Shown one piece after another: positions 1-9,098 of a stretch of 64,000 nt of DNA. The first letter of the stretch is position 1. Each line of letters starts with the position of its first letter. Source of the stretch: JAWRCU01 sp033542235. GTDB lineage: Bacteria > Pseudomonadota > Alphaproteobacteria > Rhizobiales > Rhizobiaceae. The stretch is from positions 1-64,000 of the forward strand of contig NZ_JAWRCU010000009.1 of the NCBI RefSeq assembly GCF_033542235.1, written 5' to 3'. The notes under the pieces were generated by a model. It did no database searches and was not told where the DNA came from. It worked only from the letters and a program-made list of their open reading frames with translations. The position numbers and the translations under genes are program-made.

Positions 1-49
1 GATTTTCCGTCTACCTTCTGGTTGTCGAGACTCAGAAAGGGGACGGGGC

Positions 50-1213
50 ATGCGCTTTTCACCTAGCATTCTTGGCAAGCTGGTTGAACCGATCAATCGC
101 CGTCGCTTCCAGGCGATTGTGGATAGCCATGACGGGAACGCCTACGACAAGGCGTTCAAGAGCTGGGACCATCTGATGGCGCTCATCTATGCCCAGTTCA
201 GCGGTGCGGGGAGCCTGCGCGGCCTTGTCGCCGGCTGGAACGCCAACTGCCAGCATCACTATCATCTGGGCAGCGGCCGACTGGCGCGCTCGACGTTGTC
301 GGATGCCAACCTGCGCCGCCCCGTCGCGGTCTTTGCCGATCTCTTCAGCCTGCTTGCCGACCAGCTTGATCGGCTGACACGGCGCGAGAGCACACAAATG
401 GTGCAGCTGATCGATTCCACCCCGATCCCGCTCGGCAAGCTGTGCGAGTGGGCCAAGTCGAACGGCCGCATCCGCGGCATGAAGATGCACGTCGTCTATG
501 ACCCCGACAGCGACTGCCCGCGCATCCTCGACATCACCGATGCCAACGTCAACGACGCCCAGGTCGGCCGCACGGTGACGATCAAGAAAGGCGCCACCTA
601 TGTCTTCGACAAGGGCTACTGCCACTACGGCTGGTGGACGGCGATGGCCAATGCCGAAGCCTTCTTCGTCACCCGGCCCAAGTTGAACATGGGCCTCGAC
701 GTGCTGAACAGGCGCAGCCTCGCAACGGCCGAAGGTGACGGCTTCACCGTTGTCGAGGATGCCGAGGTGAAGCTCGCCAGCAAAGGCCATGCCAAGCTGC
801 CGATCCCCTTGCGCCGCATCATCGTGAAGCGAGACAACGGCGACACCATCACGCTCTTGACCAACGATCTCCAGCGAACGGCCGTCGAGATCGCAGCCCT
901 CTACAAGGGCCGCTGGCTGATCGAGCTGTTGTTCCGCTGGATCAAGCAGCATCTGAAGATCCGCAAGTTCATCGGCAACAACGACAACGCCATCCGCCTG
1001 CAGCTCCTGGCTGCCATGATCGCCTATGTGTTGCTCAGGATTGCCGCCCGCCTTCATCGCGTCGCCTTGCCGATCCTGCGCTTCACCGACCTCGTCGCCT
1101 GCTGTCTCTTCGAGCGCCGCCACATCGGCGCAATCGAACGCCCACCGCCCGTCAATCCAAGCAAAAGGAAGCCGACTTGCTCCCCGCATCAGATGAGCTT
1201 CGCATATGCATAA
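50..1213 (+). mobile_element. IS4-family transposase (DDE)
   Basis: A 387-residue transposase that would catalyse cut-and-paste movement of its insertion sequence. The C-terminal third carries the IS4 signature Y-(2)-R-(3)-E-(6)-K, seen as YKGRWLIELLFRWIK around residues 284-298; the first acidic residue is the D of LIDSTPI near 119 and the second the D of VFDKGY near 187. The length is usual for a complete IS4 transposase and the frame is open. Terminal inverted repeats were not found: the left end may lie before the window. The stop codon is followed within a few bases by a palindromic intergenic repeat that has lost its outer left arm, so the element probably inserted into that repeat. Family assignment is firm; the exact IS name is not known to me. 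Confidence 0.9.
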
Positions 1214-1216
1214 TTT

Positions 1217-1372
1217 TCCCCGGACAGCCCTGCGCAAGCGGGGAGAGAGACGCCGGCCGCGATGAAGGCGCTCGTTCTGCAGCGTCGGCGATTGGCGAAA
1301 TGAAGGCGGCAGTCGTGCCTCTCCCCGTTTACGGGGAGAGGATGCCGGCAGGCAGGTGAGGGGCAGCGCCAA
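1217..1372. repeat. Palindromic intergenic repeat, left arm truncated by the IS
   Basis: Same family as the copies at 4721-4900 and 9996-10175: inner hairpins built on CCCCG/CGGGG arms and an outer arm ending in GAGGGGCAGCGCCAA. The outer left arm (about 20 bases starting GGCGCTGCCCCTCA in the other copies) is missing and is replaced by the end of the insertion sequence. The following 73 bases to the next gene show nothing else. Confidence 0.8.
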
Positions 1373-1445
1373 CGAGGCGGTAGAATCCCCCCGGTCCAGA
1401 TGGCCAGCGATATGAAGCGCTGCGCCTTGCGACCAGCAGAACCCT

Positions 1446-2459
1446 CTACGCAGCGCGGGGAGCCCGCTTCATATGCTCGGCGTTTACGCAGTTCATCAGG
1501 ACGCCTTCGCGCAGATAGCTGACGATCACCTCGATCGCCTTGCGCTGCATATCTTCCAGGGCGGAGGGGCTATAGAAGGCCGAGTGCGGCGACAGCATCA
1601 GCCGTCCTTCAGTCCAAGCCTCGCGCTGCCTGTAGGCCTTGATCAGCGGGTGGTCCGAATCGGCTGGTTCTTTCGGCAGCACGTCCAGACCGGCACCGGC
1701 GATGCGAGCCGTCTTCAATGCTTCGCCCAATGCGTCCAGATCCACAATCGGTCCGCGGGCGGTGTTGATCACGATCAGCCCCGGCTTGGCCTTGGCCAGC
1801 AGATCTACACCGACCATGCCCCGGGTCTCGTCGTTGAGGGGCGTATGAATCGACAGGATGTCGGCGCGGGCCATGACCTCCTCGATCCTGCGCACGCGCT
1901 CGTAGCCCGCGGCGAGCTCTGCGCCATTCGGCAGATAGGGATCGTAGAAGATGACCTTCATGTCGAAGGCAGCGGCACGCCGGGCCGCTGCAAGCCCGAT
2001 GCGGCCGAGGCCGAGCACTGCGAAAGTCTGACCGCGCAAACGCCGCACCAGGGGGGCTGCGTCATAGCGCCAGCCGTCGGAGCGGTCCCGCACGGCCTCC
2101 TGATAGCTGCTGGTACCGCGCGTCAGGGCAAGAAGCAGGGCCAGCGCATGGTCGGCCACCTCCGTGGTGCCGTAGTCAGGCACGTTGCAGACCGGAACGC
2201 CACGCGCTCCCCAGCCGGCGAGGTCCATCGTGTCATAGCCGACGCCTTCGCGAACGGCGATCCTGCAACGCTCGAAATGCTCGGCGCCAACGCCGATCGG
2301 CAGCGTCGCTGAGCAGTTGATGACGGCATCGGCGGCGCGGCATCGGTCGAGCGAGGGAGGCTCCGAAGGGTCGCGATGGATATCGAACACGACGTCAGGA
2401 CCGAACGCCTGGTACAGCGCCGTATCGGGAGCGTAAGTGTTAACTTTCAGAATGCGCAT
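1446..2459 (-). CDS. D-isomer-specific 2-hydroxyacid dehydrogenase, CtBP-like
   Basis: An NAD(P)H-dependent 2-hydroxyacid dehydrogenase of 337 residues that would interconvert a 2-oxo acid and a D-2-hydroxy acid in the cytoplasm. The Rossmann motif GLGRIGLAAARR lies near residue 150; the catalytic Arg/Glu/His triad is visible in NTARGPIVD, the KEPADSDHP region and LSPHSAF. The start at 2459 (MRILKVNTY) is preferred because an AGAGAGG ribosome site lies just upstream; the frame is open 24 codons further. It is divergent from the GntR gene at 2525, with about 65 bases between them, so shared control is likely. The substrate cannot be read from sequence; an acid-sugar intermediate is a reasonable guess from the neighbours. 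Confidence 0.85.
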   Translation of the reverse strand: MRILKVNTYAPDTALYQAFGPDVVFDIHRDPSEPPSLDRCRAADAVINCSATLPIGVGAEHFERCRIAVREGVGYDTMDLAGWGARGVPVCNVPDYGTTEVADHALALLLALTRGTSSYQEAVRDRSDGWRYDAAPLVRRLRGQTFAVLGLGRIGLAAARRAAAFDMKVIFYDPYLPNGAELAAGYERVRRIEEVMARADILSIHTPLNDETRGMVGVDLLAKAKPGLIVINTARGPIVDLDALGEALKTARIAGAGLDVLPKEPADSDHPLIKAYRQREAWTEGRLMLSPHSAFYSPSALEDMQRKAIEVIVSYLREGVLMNCVNAEHMKRAPRAA

Positions 2460-2524
2460 TGATCCTCTCTTCTCTCGCAGGCCTCTGCCGGGACTGGCGA
2501 ACTTCTTTCGTTGACTGTATCCAA

Positions 2525-3232
2525 ATGACAATGAGCGACGATGCCTTCGACTTCGAACCCAAGCCGCGCCGGGTTCTCACAGATGACGTGGTTGACGCCA
2601 TCCGTGGCGCGATCCTCGCCGGCAAGATCAAACCGGGCGCGCGGCTCATCGAGGAGGACCTCGCCGCTTCGCTGAAGGTGAGCCGCGGACCAGTCCGGCA
2701 AGCCATCTTCCGCTTGCAGCAGGAAGGTTTGGTCGTTCACGAGACGCATCGCGGCGCAACCGTGGCGCAAATCTCCGAGGACGATGTATCCGAGATCTAC
2801 AGCCTCAGACTTGCGCTGGAGCGGCTTGCCATCGAGCAGGCAATCCGCAAAGCCGGCGCCCGGGAACTGGCGGAGATCGAGGCCGTGCTCACCCGCTTTA
2901 GCGGTATGCCGCGCGCGACCGTGACGCGACGGCTGGTGGCGGAGCTCGACGTCGAATTCCACGACGCCATTTTCCGCGCTGCCGGCAGCTCGCGGCTCTA
3001 TCGGGCCTGGGAGACGCTGCGCTCGCAACTCATGATGTTCCTGATGCTGCGCGATGCGCTGCCGGAGGACTATCTCGACAGCTGGCATCGCGACCACCTG
3101 CGTCTGGTGGAGGTCATCCGCGCCGGCGATCCGGCAGCTGCACAGGCCATGATCGAGGAGCACATCAACGGCGCCCGCGCACGCCTGCTTGCGATTCTGC
3201 AAGCGAGCGGACGGCTGTCGTCGATTTCCTGA
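2525..3232 (+). CDS. GntR-family regulator, FadR/FCD subfamily
   Basis: A 235-residue transcription factor. An N-terminal winged helix (about residues 15-80) has the typical GntR run ending in SRGPVRQAIFRLQQEGLV, and an all-helical FCD ligand-binding domain follows, including the metal-ligand type stretch ELDVEFHDAIFRAAGS and a later DHLRLVEVIRAGD. Members bind sugar acids and other organic acids. The start at 2525 (MTMSDD) or 2531 fits the domain; the frame is open upstream to 2459 but that part is unlike GntR sequences. It sits between the divergent dehydrogenase and the importer operon that begins at 3355, and most probably controls both. Confidence 0.85.
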   Translation: MTMSDDAFDFEPKPRRVLTDDVVDAIRGAILAGKIKPGARLIEEDLAASLKVSRGPVRQAIFRLQQEGLVVHETHRGATVAQISEDDVSEIYSLRLALERLAIEQAIRKAGARELAEIEAVLTRFSGMPRATVTRRLVAELDVEFHDAIFRAAGSSRLYRAWETLRSQLMMFLMLRDALPEDYLDSWHRDHLRLVEVIRAGDPAAAQAMIEEHINGARARLLAILQASGRLSSIS

Positions 3233-3276
3233 TAGCTGTTGCCTTGACACTGGGCAGTTCCAGACTCTACTCTTCG

Positions 3277-3288
3277 ATTGTAAACAAT
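3277..3288. promoter_or_regulatory. Candidate GntR-type operator ATTGTAAACAAT
   Basis: An inverted repeat (ATTGT-AA-ACAAT) in the 122-base gap before the sugar-binding-protein gene. The size and AT-rich core suit FCD-type GntR regulators. A closely similar string, TTGTAAACAGT, occurs at 16146-16156 in the divergent region of the E1 operon. Binding is inferred only. Confidence 0.4.
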
Positions 3289-3354
3289 AAACAGTTCCCG
3301 GTGCAACCCGCTGTCTAGGGAAACCGGCGCCGGGGGAGGAGACGGAGGAGTGGC

Positions 3355-4683
3355 ATGCCGCAAGACCGGCGCAATGACCGCAGGACGTCAGCATTGATCT
3401 CGAAGGCAACCGTTTCACGCCGCGGCTTCATGGCCGGCGCCGCTGCGCTCGGCGCCGCGGCAGCCGTGCCGACCACGGCGAGGCGCGGCTTTGCGCAGGA
3501 TCGCGTGACGCTTAAGGTTATGAGTTGGGAGCAGTTCCAGCCCGGCGAAAAGGATGGCTGGAACGCACTGTTCGACAAGTTCAACCAATCGCAATCGAAG
3601 TACAAGCTCGAGTGGACCGGCTGGCCAGTTGCACAATATGCAGCCAACGTCGTGATCCAGGCACAGGCCGGCGGCATCGATGCCGACGTCCTGATGGGCC
3701 TGCCCGATCTCGCTGCCCAGATGATCCGCAAGTTCAAGGTCGTGGAGCCGCTCGATCCGATCGTGGCCGATCTCGGCATCACGCTGAGCGGCGGCCACGA
3801 GTTCCTCAAGCAGGACGGCAAGCTCTATGGCCTGTCGGCGATCGATGTGAATTTCGCGCTGGTTTACAACAAGAAGCTCTTCGGCGATGCCGGGCTCAAG
3901 CCTCCCACGACGGCCGACGAGTGGGTCGATGCGACGGGCAAGCTTACCAAACGTCCCGATCAATTCGGCATCGCCCTCCTCAATACCATCGCGGACGGCG
4001 GGGAGTGGTGGTTCCAGCTGCAGAATTTCTGTCTGCCCTTCGACGGCAAATGGGCGGAGGGCAAGACGCCGCTCGCCAATTCGCCGGAAACTGTGAAGGG
4101 AATGGAGCTCTGGAAACAGCTCTATGATGCGGGCGCACCGCAGGGCACGGCGATGGGTGCCATCATGAAGCTCGCAGCCGATGGCCGCATCGCCCAGGCG
4201 TTTGGCGTCAACCCGACCGTGGTGGTGTTGCGCGCGACGAACCCGGAGATCTATCCGAACCTGCTGTCGGCTGCGCCGCCATGGGCGAGCAAGCGCTCGC
4301 TTGACCGCATCCATCCGCTGATGGCGCTGAGCACGAGCAAGAATGTCGACGGCGCGATGGAATTCATCAAATTCGCCATGACGCCCGAGGTGATGGCCGA
4401 TCTGATGGAGACAAACCTCTACGTGATCCCGCCTTACGACCTTGCAGCCAAGTCTGACAAGTTCAAGAACTTCCTGGCCGACAAGCCATGGGTGACGGGC
4501 TACAATGAGGCCAAGCAGGTCTCGCCGATCGACGTGATGGGCGATTTTGCTTTTGTCGACGATCAGTTCGGCCGCATCATCATGCAGAATTTCCAGAGCG
4601 CACTGCAGCCCGGCGGCCGCTCGGTCAAGGAAGCCATGGACGCGGCGCAGCGGCAGCTCGAGGCGCTGGCCGCGAGGATTTGA
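3355..4683 (+). CDS. Extracellular solute-binding protein, family 1 (sugar ABC importer)
   Basis: The periplasmic binding component of a carbohydrate ABC importer, 442 residues. The N-terminus carries a twin-arginine signal, VSRRGFMAGAAALGAAAA, around residues 21-38, so export is probably by TAT in a folded state. The body has the MalE-like SBP_bac_1 layout, with ALVYNKKLFGDAGLKPPTTADEW near the hinge. Two ribosome-site-like GGAGGAG and GGAGGAG runs lie directly upstream. It is the first gene of the operon that continues with two permeases, a dehydratase, a dehydrogenase and an aldolase, so the ligand is probably a sugar acid or a sugar converted to one. The ligand itself cannot be told. Confidence 0.9.
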   Translation: MPQDRRNDRRTSALISKATVSRRGFMAGAAALGAAAAVPTTARRGFAQDRVTLKVMSWEQFQPGEKDGWNALFDKFNQSQSKYKLEWTGWPVAQYAANVVIQAQAGGIDADVLMGLPDLAAQMIRKFKVVEPLDPIVADLGITLSGGHEFLKQDGKLYGLSAIDVNFALVYNKKLFGDAGLKPPTTADEWVDATGKLTKRPDQFGIALLNTIADGGEWWFQLQNFCLPFDGKWAEGKTPLANSPETVKGMELWKQLYDAGAPQGTAMGAIMKLAADGRIAQAFGVNPTVVVLRATNPEIYPNLLSAAPPWASKRSLDRIHPLMALSTSKNVDGAMEFIKFAMTPEVMADLMETNLYVIPPYDLAAKSDKFKNFLADKPWVTGYNEAKQVSPIDVMGDFAFVDDQFGRIIMQNFQSALQPGGRSVKEAMDAAQRQLEALAARI

Positions 4684-4720
4684 GACTTAGTTTCGAGCGG
4701 CAAGTACAGGATTGGAAATG

Positions 4721-4900
4721 TTGGCGCTGCCCCTCACTGTCCTGCCGGACATCTCTCCCCGCAAGCGGGGAGAGAGACGCCTGCCGATATGAAAGCGTCG
4801 ATTTCTGCAATGTCGGCGGTTGGCGAAATCGTCGATGAAGGCGTCCTTCTCCCCGCTCTGCGGGGAGAAGATGGCGGCAGCCAGATGAGGGGCGGCGCCT
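4721..4900. repeat. Palindromic intergenic repeat
   Basis: A 180-base element with inverted outer arms (TTGGCGCTGCCCCTCA... and its near complement ending GGGGCGGCGCC) and two internal hairpins on CCCCG/CGGGG stems. It lies inside the operon between the binding protein and the first permease, where its RNA would fold into a large hairpin and could lower downstream expression relative to the binding protein. Confidence 0.85.
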
Positions 4901-4916
4901 ACGGTGAGCCGCTATC

Positions 4917-5846
4917 GTGGTCGTCGAGGCAGCCTTGACCTCCGCCGCAATCGCTCACGACGCCCCCGCCCGACCATTACGCCGCGGCCTGATCGACGGC
5001 GCTGCGCTGCCTTATCTGCTGATCCTGCCGGCGCTGCTGCTGGAATGCGTCTTCGTCCTCTATCCGATCCTGCGTGGCAGCTTGGTAAGCCTCGAGAATT
5101 TCGACGGCAGCCTGGGCCTCGACAACTACCGCTTCATGTGGAGCGATCCGGACTTCTGGCGGATGCTCGGCCACACGCTGATCTATACGCTGACGGTCGA
5201 TGTTCTCGTCCTGGTCGTGGCTCTGGCGGTGGCGCTCTTGATGAACTGGAGCTTTCCCGGCCGGGGCGTGGTCCGCAGCATCCTGACCGTGCCTTGGGCT
5301 ATCCCCGACGTGCCGGTGGCGATCGCCTTCGTGTTCATGCTCGACCCGAGCTTCGGGGTCTTCAACCGGCTCGTGCGCTTGCTGCCGTTCGTCGATCAGA
5401 ATCAGAACTGGCTGCTTGACCCGACGCTTGCCATGGCCGCGGTCATCATCGTCACCGTGTGGAAGGGCTTTCCGTTCTATTCACTGGTTCTGCTCGCCGC
5501 GCTTCAGAACGTGCCGGATGAACTCTACGACGCGGCGCGCGTGGACGGGGCAGGCCCGATCGGTCAGTTCCTCCATGTCACCATACCCGGCATTCGCGAC
5601 ACCATCGCACTGCTGGCGGTGCTGGCGTTCATTTTCGCCACCCAGCAGTTCACGCTGATCTGGCTGATCACAGGTGGCGGCCCGGTCGACGCGACGACGA
5701 CGCTTGCGCCGGCGATCTATATGCAGGCCTTCCGCTTCTACAATTTCGGCTATGCCGGCGCGATCGCGGTCGTCGGCTTCTTCATCTCGGCGCTGGCGAC
5801 GATCGCCTTCATCTTCATTCAGCGCCGGCTGGCGAGGGAGACATGA
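4917..5846 (+). CDS. Sugar ABC transporter permease (MalF type)
   Basis: A 309-residue inner-membrane subunit with six predicted transmembrane helices. The EAA loop that docks the ATPase is visible as ELYDAARVDGAGPIGQFLHVTIPGI near residues 202-226. A GTG start at 4917 fits the family N-terminus and has GGTGAG upstream. It overlaps the next permease by ATGA, so the two are translationally coupled. No ATP-binding gene occurs in this operon, so the pair would need a shared MsmK/UgpC-type ATPase from elsewhere. Confidence 0.9.
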   Translation: MVVEAALTSAAIAHDAPARPLRRGLIDGAALPYLLILPALLLECVFVLYPILRGSLVSLENFDGSLGLDNYRFMWSDPDFWRMLGHTLIYTLTVDVLVLVVALAVALLMNWSFPGRGVVRSILTVPWAIPDVPVAIAFVFMLDPSFGVFNRLVRLLPFVDQNQNWLLDPTLAMAAVIIVTVWKGFPFYSLVLLAALQNVPDELYDAARVDGAGPIGQFLHVTIPGIRDTIALLAVLAFIFATQQFTLIWLITGGGPVDATTTLAPAIYMQAFRFYNFGYAGAIAVVGFFISALATIAFIFIQRRLARET

Positions 5847-6706
5847 GGGTAGCCGACAGTTCGGCGTCGCAGAGTGCTGGCGGCGTCCATTGGGCCAGGC
5901 TGCTCAGGGTGTGTGCCATCATTGTCGTATGCCTGGTCGTCTTCTTTCCCGTCTACTGGATGCTCCTCTCCTCCATCCAGCCGACGCAATATTCGCTGTC
6001 CTTCCCGCCGCCTCTCTACCCGAAGGGCTTGAACCTGGCGGCCTATGCGCAGCTCTTCCGTGAAAAGCCGATCGGGCATTGGCTGGCCGTTTCGACCTTC
6101 GTCGCTGCAATCACCGTGATCGCAACTCTGATATTCGTGATTCCGGCCGCCTATGCGCTGTCCGGGCTGCACTGGCATGGCCGCTCGGCATTCGGGTTGC
6201 TGCTCCTGTTCACGCAGATCATGCCGGCCGCAATCGTAGTGGCCCCGGTGCTGGCGCTCTATCGCAGCTTCGGATGGACCAACAATCTCACAGCCCTTGC
6301 CGTTCTGCACACGGCCTTCGTCGTTCCGCTATGCGCCTGGGTGCTCAAAAGCGCCTTCGACGCCGTTCCGAAGGAGGTGGTCGAGGCTGCCCTCATCGAC
6401 GGCTGCAACCGACTTTCCGTGTTGCCGCGCGTCTACCTGCCGCTGGCGAAGCCCGGCCTTGTCGCGGTGAGCGTGATCGCCTTCTTTGCCAGCTGGAACG
6501 AGTTCCTCTTCGCCTCGACGCTGATCATCGACAGCGACCTCTACACGGCCTCGCTCGGTATCGCCACGCTGATGACCCAGCTCGACACGCCGCTCTTCCA
6601 GCTGATGGCTGCGGGGGTAGTGTTCTCGGTGCTTCCGGTGCTGTTCTACATGGCCATCCAGCGCCACGTGCTGCGCGGCCTGACCGCCGGCTCGGTAAAG
6701 GGATAG
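5843..6706 (+). CDS. Sugar ABC transporter permease (MalG type)
   Basis: Second membrane subunit, 287 residues, about six transmembrane helices. The EAA loop reads EVVEAALIDGCNRLSVLPRVYLPLAKPGL around residues 177-205, with the G-x-x-x-x-x-x-x-x-x-P spacing expected of family 1 carbohydrate importers. The start codon overlaps the stop of the preceding permease (ATGA), and the dehydratase gene starts nine bases after its stop. Confidence 0.9.
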   Translation: MRVADSSASQSAGGVHWARLLRVCAIIVVCLVVFFPVYWMLLSSIQPTQYSLSFPPPLYPKGLNLAAYAQLFREKPIGHWLAVSTFVAAITVIATLIFVIPAAYALSGLHWHGRSAFGLLLLFTQIMPAAIVVAPVLALYRSFGWTNNLTALAVLHTAFVVPLCAWVLKSAFDAVPKEVVEAALIDGCNRLSVLPRVYLPLAKPGLVAVSVIAFFASWNEFLFASTLIIDSDLYTASLGIATLMTQLDTPLFQLMAAGVVFSVLPVLFYMAIQRHVLRGLTAGSVKG

Positions 6707-6715
6707 GGGAGTAAA

Positions 6716-7987
6716 ATGCGGATCACGAAGATCGAGACGATCTGGTTCGAGGCGGTCCCGGCAGCCGTTTGGGAGCAAGATAATCCGAAGGCGCGGCAGG
6801 CGCTGCCCAACAATCTCTGGGTACGGGTGCATACCGACACCGGACTGTCCGGCATCGGCGAGACCTATTACCTGCCACGGGCGGTCGCCGCCATCATTCA
6901 TGACGTCTATGCACCGCTCCTCATCGGCCGCGATCCACGCGACATCGAGAACCACTGGCAGAACATGTTCGCGCTGACGAATTTCTGCGGCGTCATGGGC
7001 GCCGAGATGCGTGCCATCTCGGCCCTCGACGTGGCGCTCTGGGATCTGGTCGGGCAGATCTCCGGGCTGCCGATCTATGCTCTGCTCGGCGGCCGCAGCC
7101 GCGACCGCATCCGCGTCTACAACACTTGCGTTGGCTTCGGAAAATATCCCGACCTCGACGCATGGCTGAACGGCAGGGCAGGAGAGCTTGCGCAGGACCT
7201 GCTCGATCAGGGCATCACGGCCATGAAGATCTGGCCGTTCGACCAGTTCGGACCCGGCATTGCGGGGCCCGAGAACGAACGCGGCCAGACCAAGGTCTGG
7301 GGCGCCGTGACCGCGGCCGGCACGCGTGGCCTTGGCATCTCCAATGACGACCTTAGGGCTGGCGTGGCGATCGTGGAGGACATCCGCCGAGCCGTGGGCG
7401 ACAAGATGCAGATCGCCATCGAAGGCCATTGCCGCTGGGACCTGCCGTCATCGGTGAAGATCGCCAAGGCGCTCGAGCCACTTGACGTCATGTGGCTCGA
7501 AGAGATCATGCCACCCGACAATGTCGACGCCTTTGTGCGGCTGAAGGCCGAAACGACTGTGCCGATCTGCCAGAGCGAGCGCGTCTTCACGCGCTTCGGC
7601 TTCCGGCCGTGGATCGAAAGGGGCGCGATGGACATCGCGATGATGGATCTTTCCTGGGGCGGCGGGCTGACGGAGGGGCGCAAGGTCGCTGCCATGGCCG
7701 ACACGGCATTCCTGCCCTTTACCTGCCACGACACGATCGGCCCGGTGGCGCTCTGGGCCGCCACCCACATGATGCTTAACGCGCCGAACGGGCTGATCAT
7801 GGAGATCGTCCGCGGCTATGTCGACGGCTGGTACAATGATGTGCTGGAAGATCGCATGCAGCTTGCCGATGGCAGGCTGACGCTGGCCGACCGGCCTGGA
7901 CTGGGAACACGTCTTCGCGAGGATCTCTTCAGCCGGCCCAATGCGCGCATCGAAACCACCACCGAAGAGAGCCTGAAGGTGTGGTGA
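6716..7987 (+). CDS. Enolase-superfamily acid-sugar dehydratase (mandelate racemase type)
   Basis: A 423-residue enzyme of the mandelate racemase / muconate lactonizing group. The usual reaction is syn or anti removal of water from an aldonate to give a 2-keto-3-deoxy acid, with Mg2+. An N-terminal capping domain (about 1-130) is followed by a barrel: KIWPF at the strand bearing the general base position, metal ligands in AIEGH, WLEE and QSER, and a C-terminal catalytic His in TCHDT, with MEIVRGY closing the barrel. An EGH rather than DxH second-strand motif points to the galactonate/arabinonate dehydratase side of the family. GGGGAG precedes the ATG. It is coupled to the dehydrogenase that follows. 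Confidence 0.85.
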   Translation: MRITKIETIWFEAVPAAVWEQDNPKARQALPNNLWVRVHTDTGLSGIGETYYLPRAVAAIIHDVYAPLLIGRDPRDIENHWQNMFALTNFCGVMGAEMRAISALDVALWDLVGQISGLPIYALLGGRSRDRIRVYNTCVGFGKYPDLDAWLNGRAGELAQDLLDQGITAMKIWPFDQFGPGIAGPENERGQTKVWGAVTAAGTRGLGISNDDLRAGVAIVEDIRRAVGDKMQIAIEGHCRWDLPSSVKIAKALEPLDVMWLEEIMPPDNVDAFVRLKAETTVPICQSERVFTRFGFRPWIERGAMDIAMMDLSWGGGLTEGRKVAAMADTAFLPFTCHDTIGPVALWAATHMMLNAPNGLIMEIVRGYVDGWYNDVLEDRMQLADGRLTLADRPGLGTRLREDLFSRPNARIETTTEESLKVW

Positions 7988-9078
7988 TGCCCCCCTTCAC
8001 CGTGAACTACACGGGCGACTACCTGGACGAGAGCGGCCGGCTCGCCGTGCCGGACATCGCGCTCGACCTTTATGAGGATCTGCCCTTCATTCGGCAGGAC
8101 TATCTGAGGGACCAGAGCCCTCGGCCGGGCGACACCGGCTATTGGGACAGACTTTATTCGCTGGAGATCACGCCTGCGCAGGTCGAGCAATCGGATGCGA
8201 TCGTCATCTTCCGGCCATGGGTGAGGGCGTCCGCCTTCGCTGGCAGCGCCGAGCGGCTGACGGTGATCGGCAGGGCCGGCGCGGGATACGACAAGATCGA
8301 CCTTGCCGCCTGCACCGAGAACGATGTCGCCGTCTTCAACGCCCCCGACACGCTCACCCATGCCACCGCCTCATCGGCCTTCCTGCTGATCCTGGCGCTC
8401 GCCAAGCGGCTCAAAGAGCAGGAGGGCCTCGTGCGCCGCGGCCGCTGGGACTTGCAGGCCGCAACAATGGGCGTCGACCTGCCCGGCAAGGTGTTGGGCA
8501 TTGTCGGGCTTGGCGCCAGCGGCCGCGAGCTGGCGCGCCTTGCCCAGCCCTGGGGCATGCAGGTGATCGCCTTTTCGCCACGCGCCAGGGCTGACGACGC
8601 AGCGGCGCTCGGCGTTCGGCTGGTGCCGACGTTGGCGGAGCTGCTGGAAGCTTCGGACTTCGTCAGCCTGCACAATCGGCTCGATGCCACCACACGTGCG
8701 ATGATCGGAGCGAGCGATTTCCGGCGCATGAAGCGCAGCGCCTATTTCGTCAACGTGGCGCGCGGTGAGATCGTGCGCGAGGCCGAGCTCATAGAGGCGC
8801 TCCAGGATGGCACGATCGCCGGCGCGGGCCTTGACGTGTTCGAGCATGAGCCGATCCCCTCCGATCACCCGCTGACGAAGCTCGACAATGTCATCCTGAC
8901 GCCGCACTGGCTGCCCTCGACGCGCGATGCCGCGCGGATGACGATGGTCTCCGTCGCCGAAGGCATTATCAGCGCGAGCCAGGGGCTGGTGCCGGACAAT
9001 GTCGTCAACCCTGACGTGCTCGAACGCCCGGGCTTCCGCGCGAAGCTCGCTCGCTTCGCCGCCAACCGCAATTCGTAA
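7987..9078 (+). CDS. NAD-dependent D-2-hydroxyacid dehydrogenase
   Basis: A 363-residue oxidoreductase of the D-isomer family. The nucleotide-binding motif GLGASGRELARLA lies near residue 175; the catalytic Arg is in NVARGEIV, the Glu in FEHEP and the His in TPHWLPS. The ATG at 7987 overlaps the stop of the dehydratase gene (TGATG) and has GAAGGTG upstream; a GTG two codons earlier is possible. It probably reduces or oxidises a 2-oxo/2-hydroxy acid from aldol cleavage, such as glyoxylate/glycolate or pyruvate/lactate; this is inferred from the operon only. Confidence 0.85.
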   Translation: MPPFTVNYTGDYLDESGRLAVPDIALDLYEDLPFIRQDYLRDQSPRPGDTGYWDRLYSLEITPAQVEQSDAIVIFRPWVRASAFAGSAERLTVIGRAGAGYDKIDLAACTENDVAVFNAPDTLTHATASSAFLLILALAKRLKEQEGLVRRGRWDLQAATMGVDLPGKVLGIVGLGASGRELARLAQPWGMQVIAFSPRARADDAAALGVRLVPTLAELLEASDFVSLHNRLDATTRAMIGASDFRRMKRSAYFVNVARGEIVREAELIEALQDGTIAGAGLDVFEHEPIPSDHPLTKLDNVILTPHWLPSTRDAARMTMVSVAEGIISASQGLVPDNVVNPDVLERPGFRAKLARFAANRNS

Positions 9079-9098
9079 CCATCCAATCAGGACAGACG

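Noticed and set aside
59..1372. 437-residue open frame antisense to the transposase
   Set aside because: It mirrors the transposase frame in GC-rich DNA, has no family likeness and runs through the repeat.
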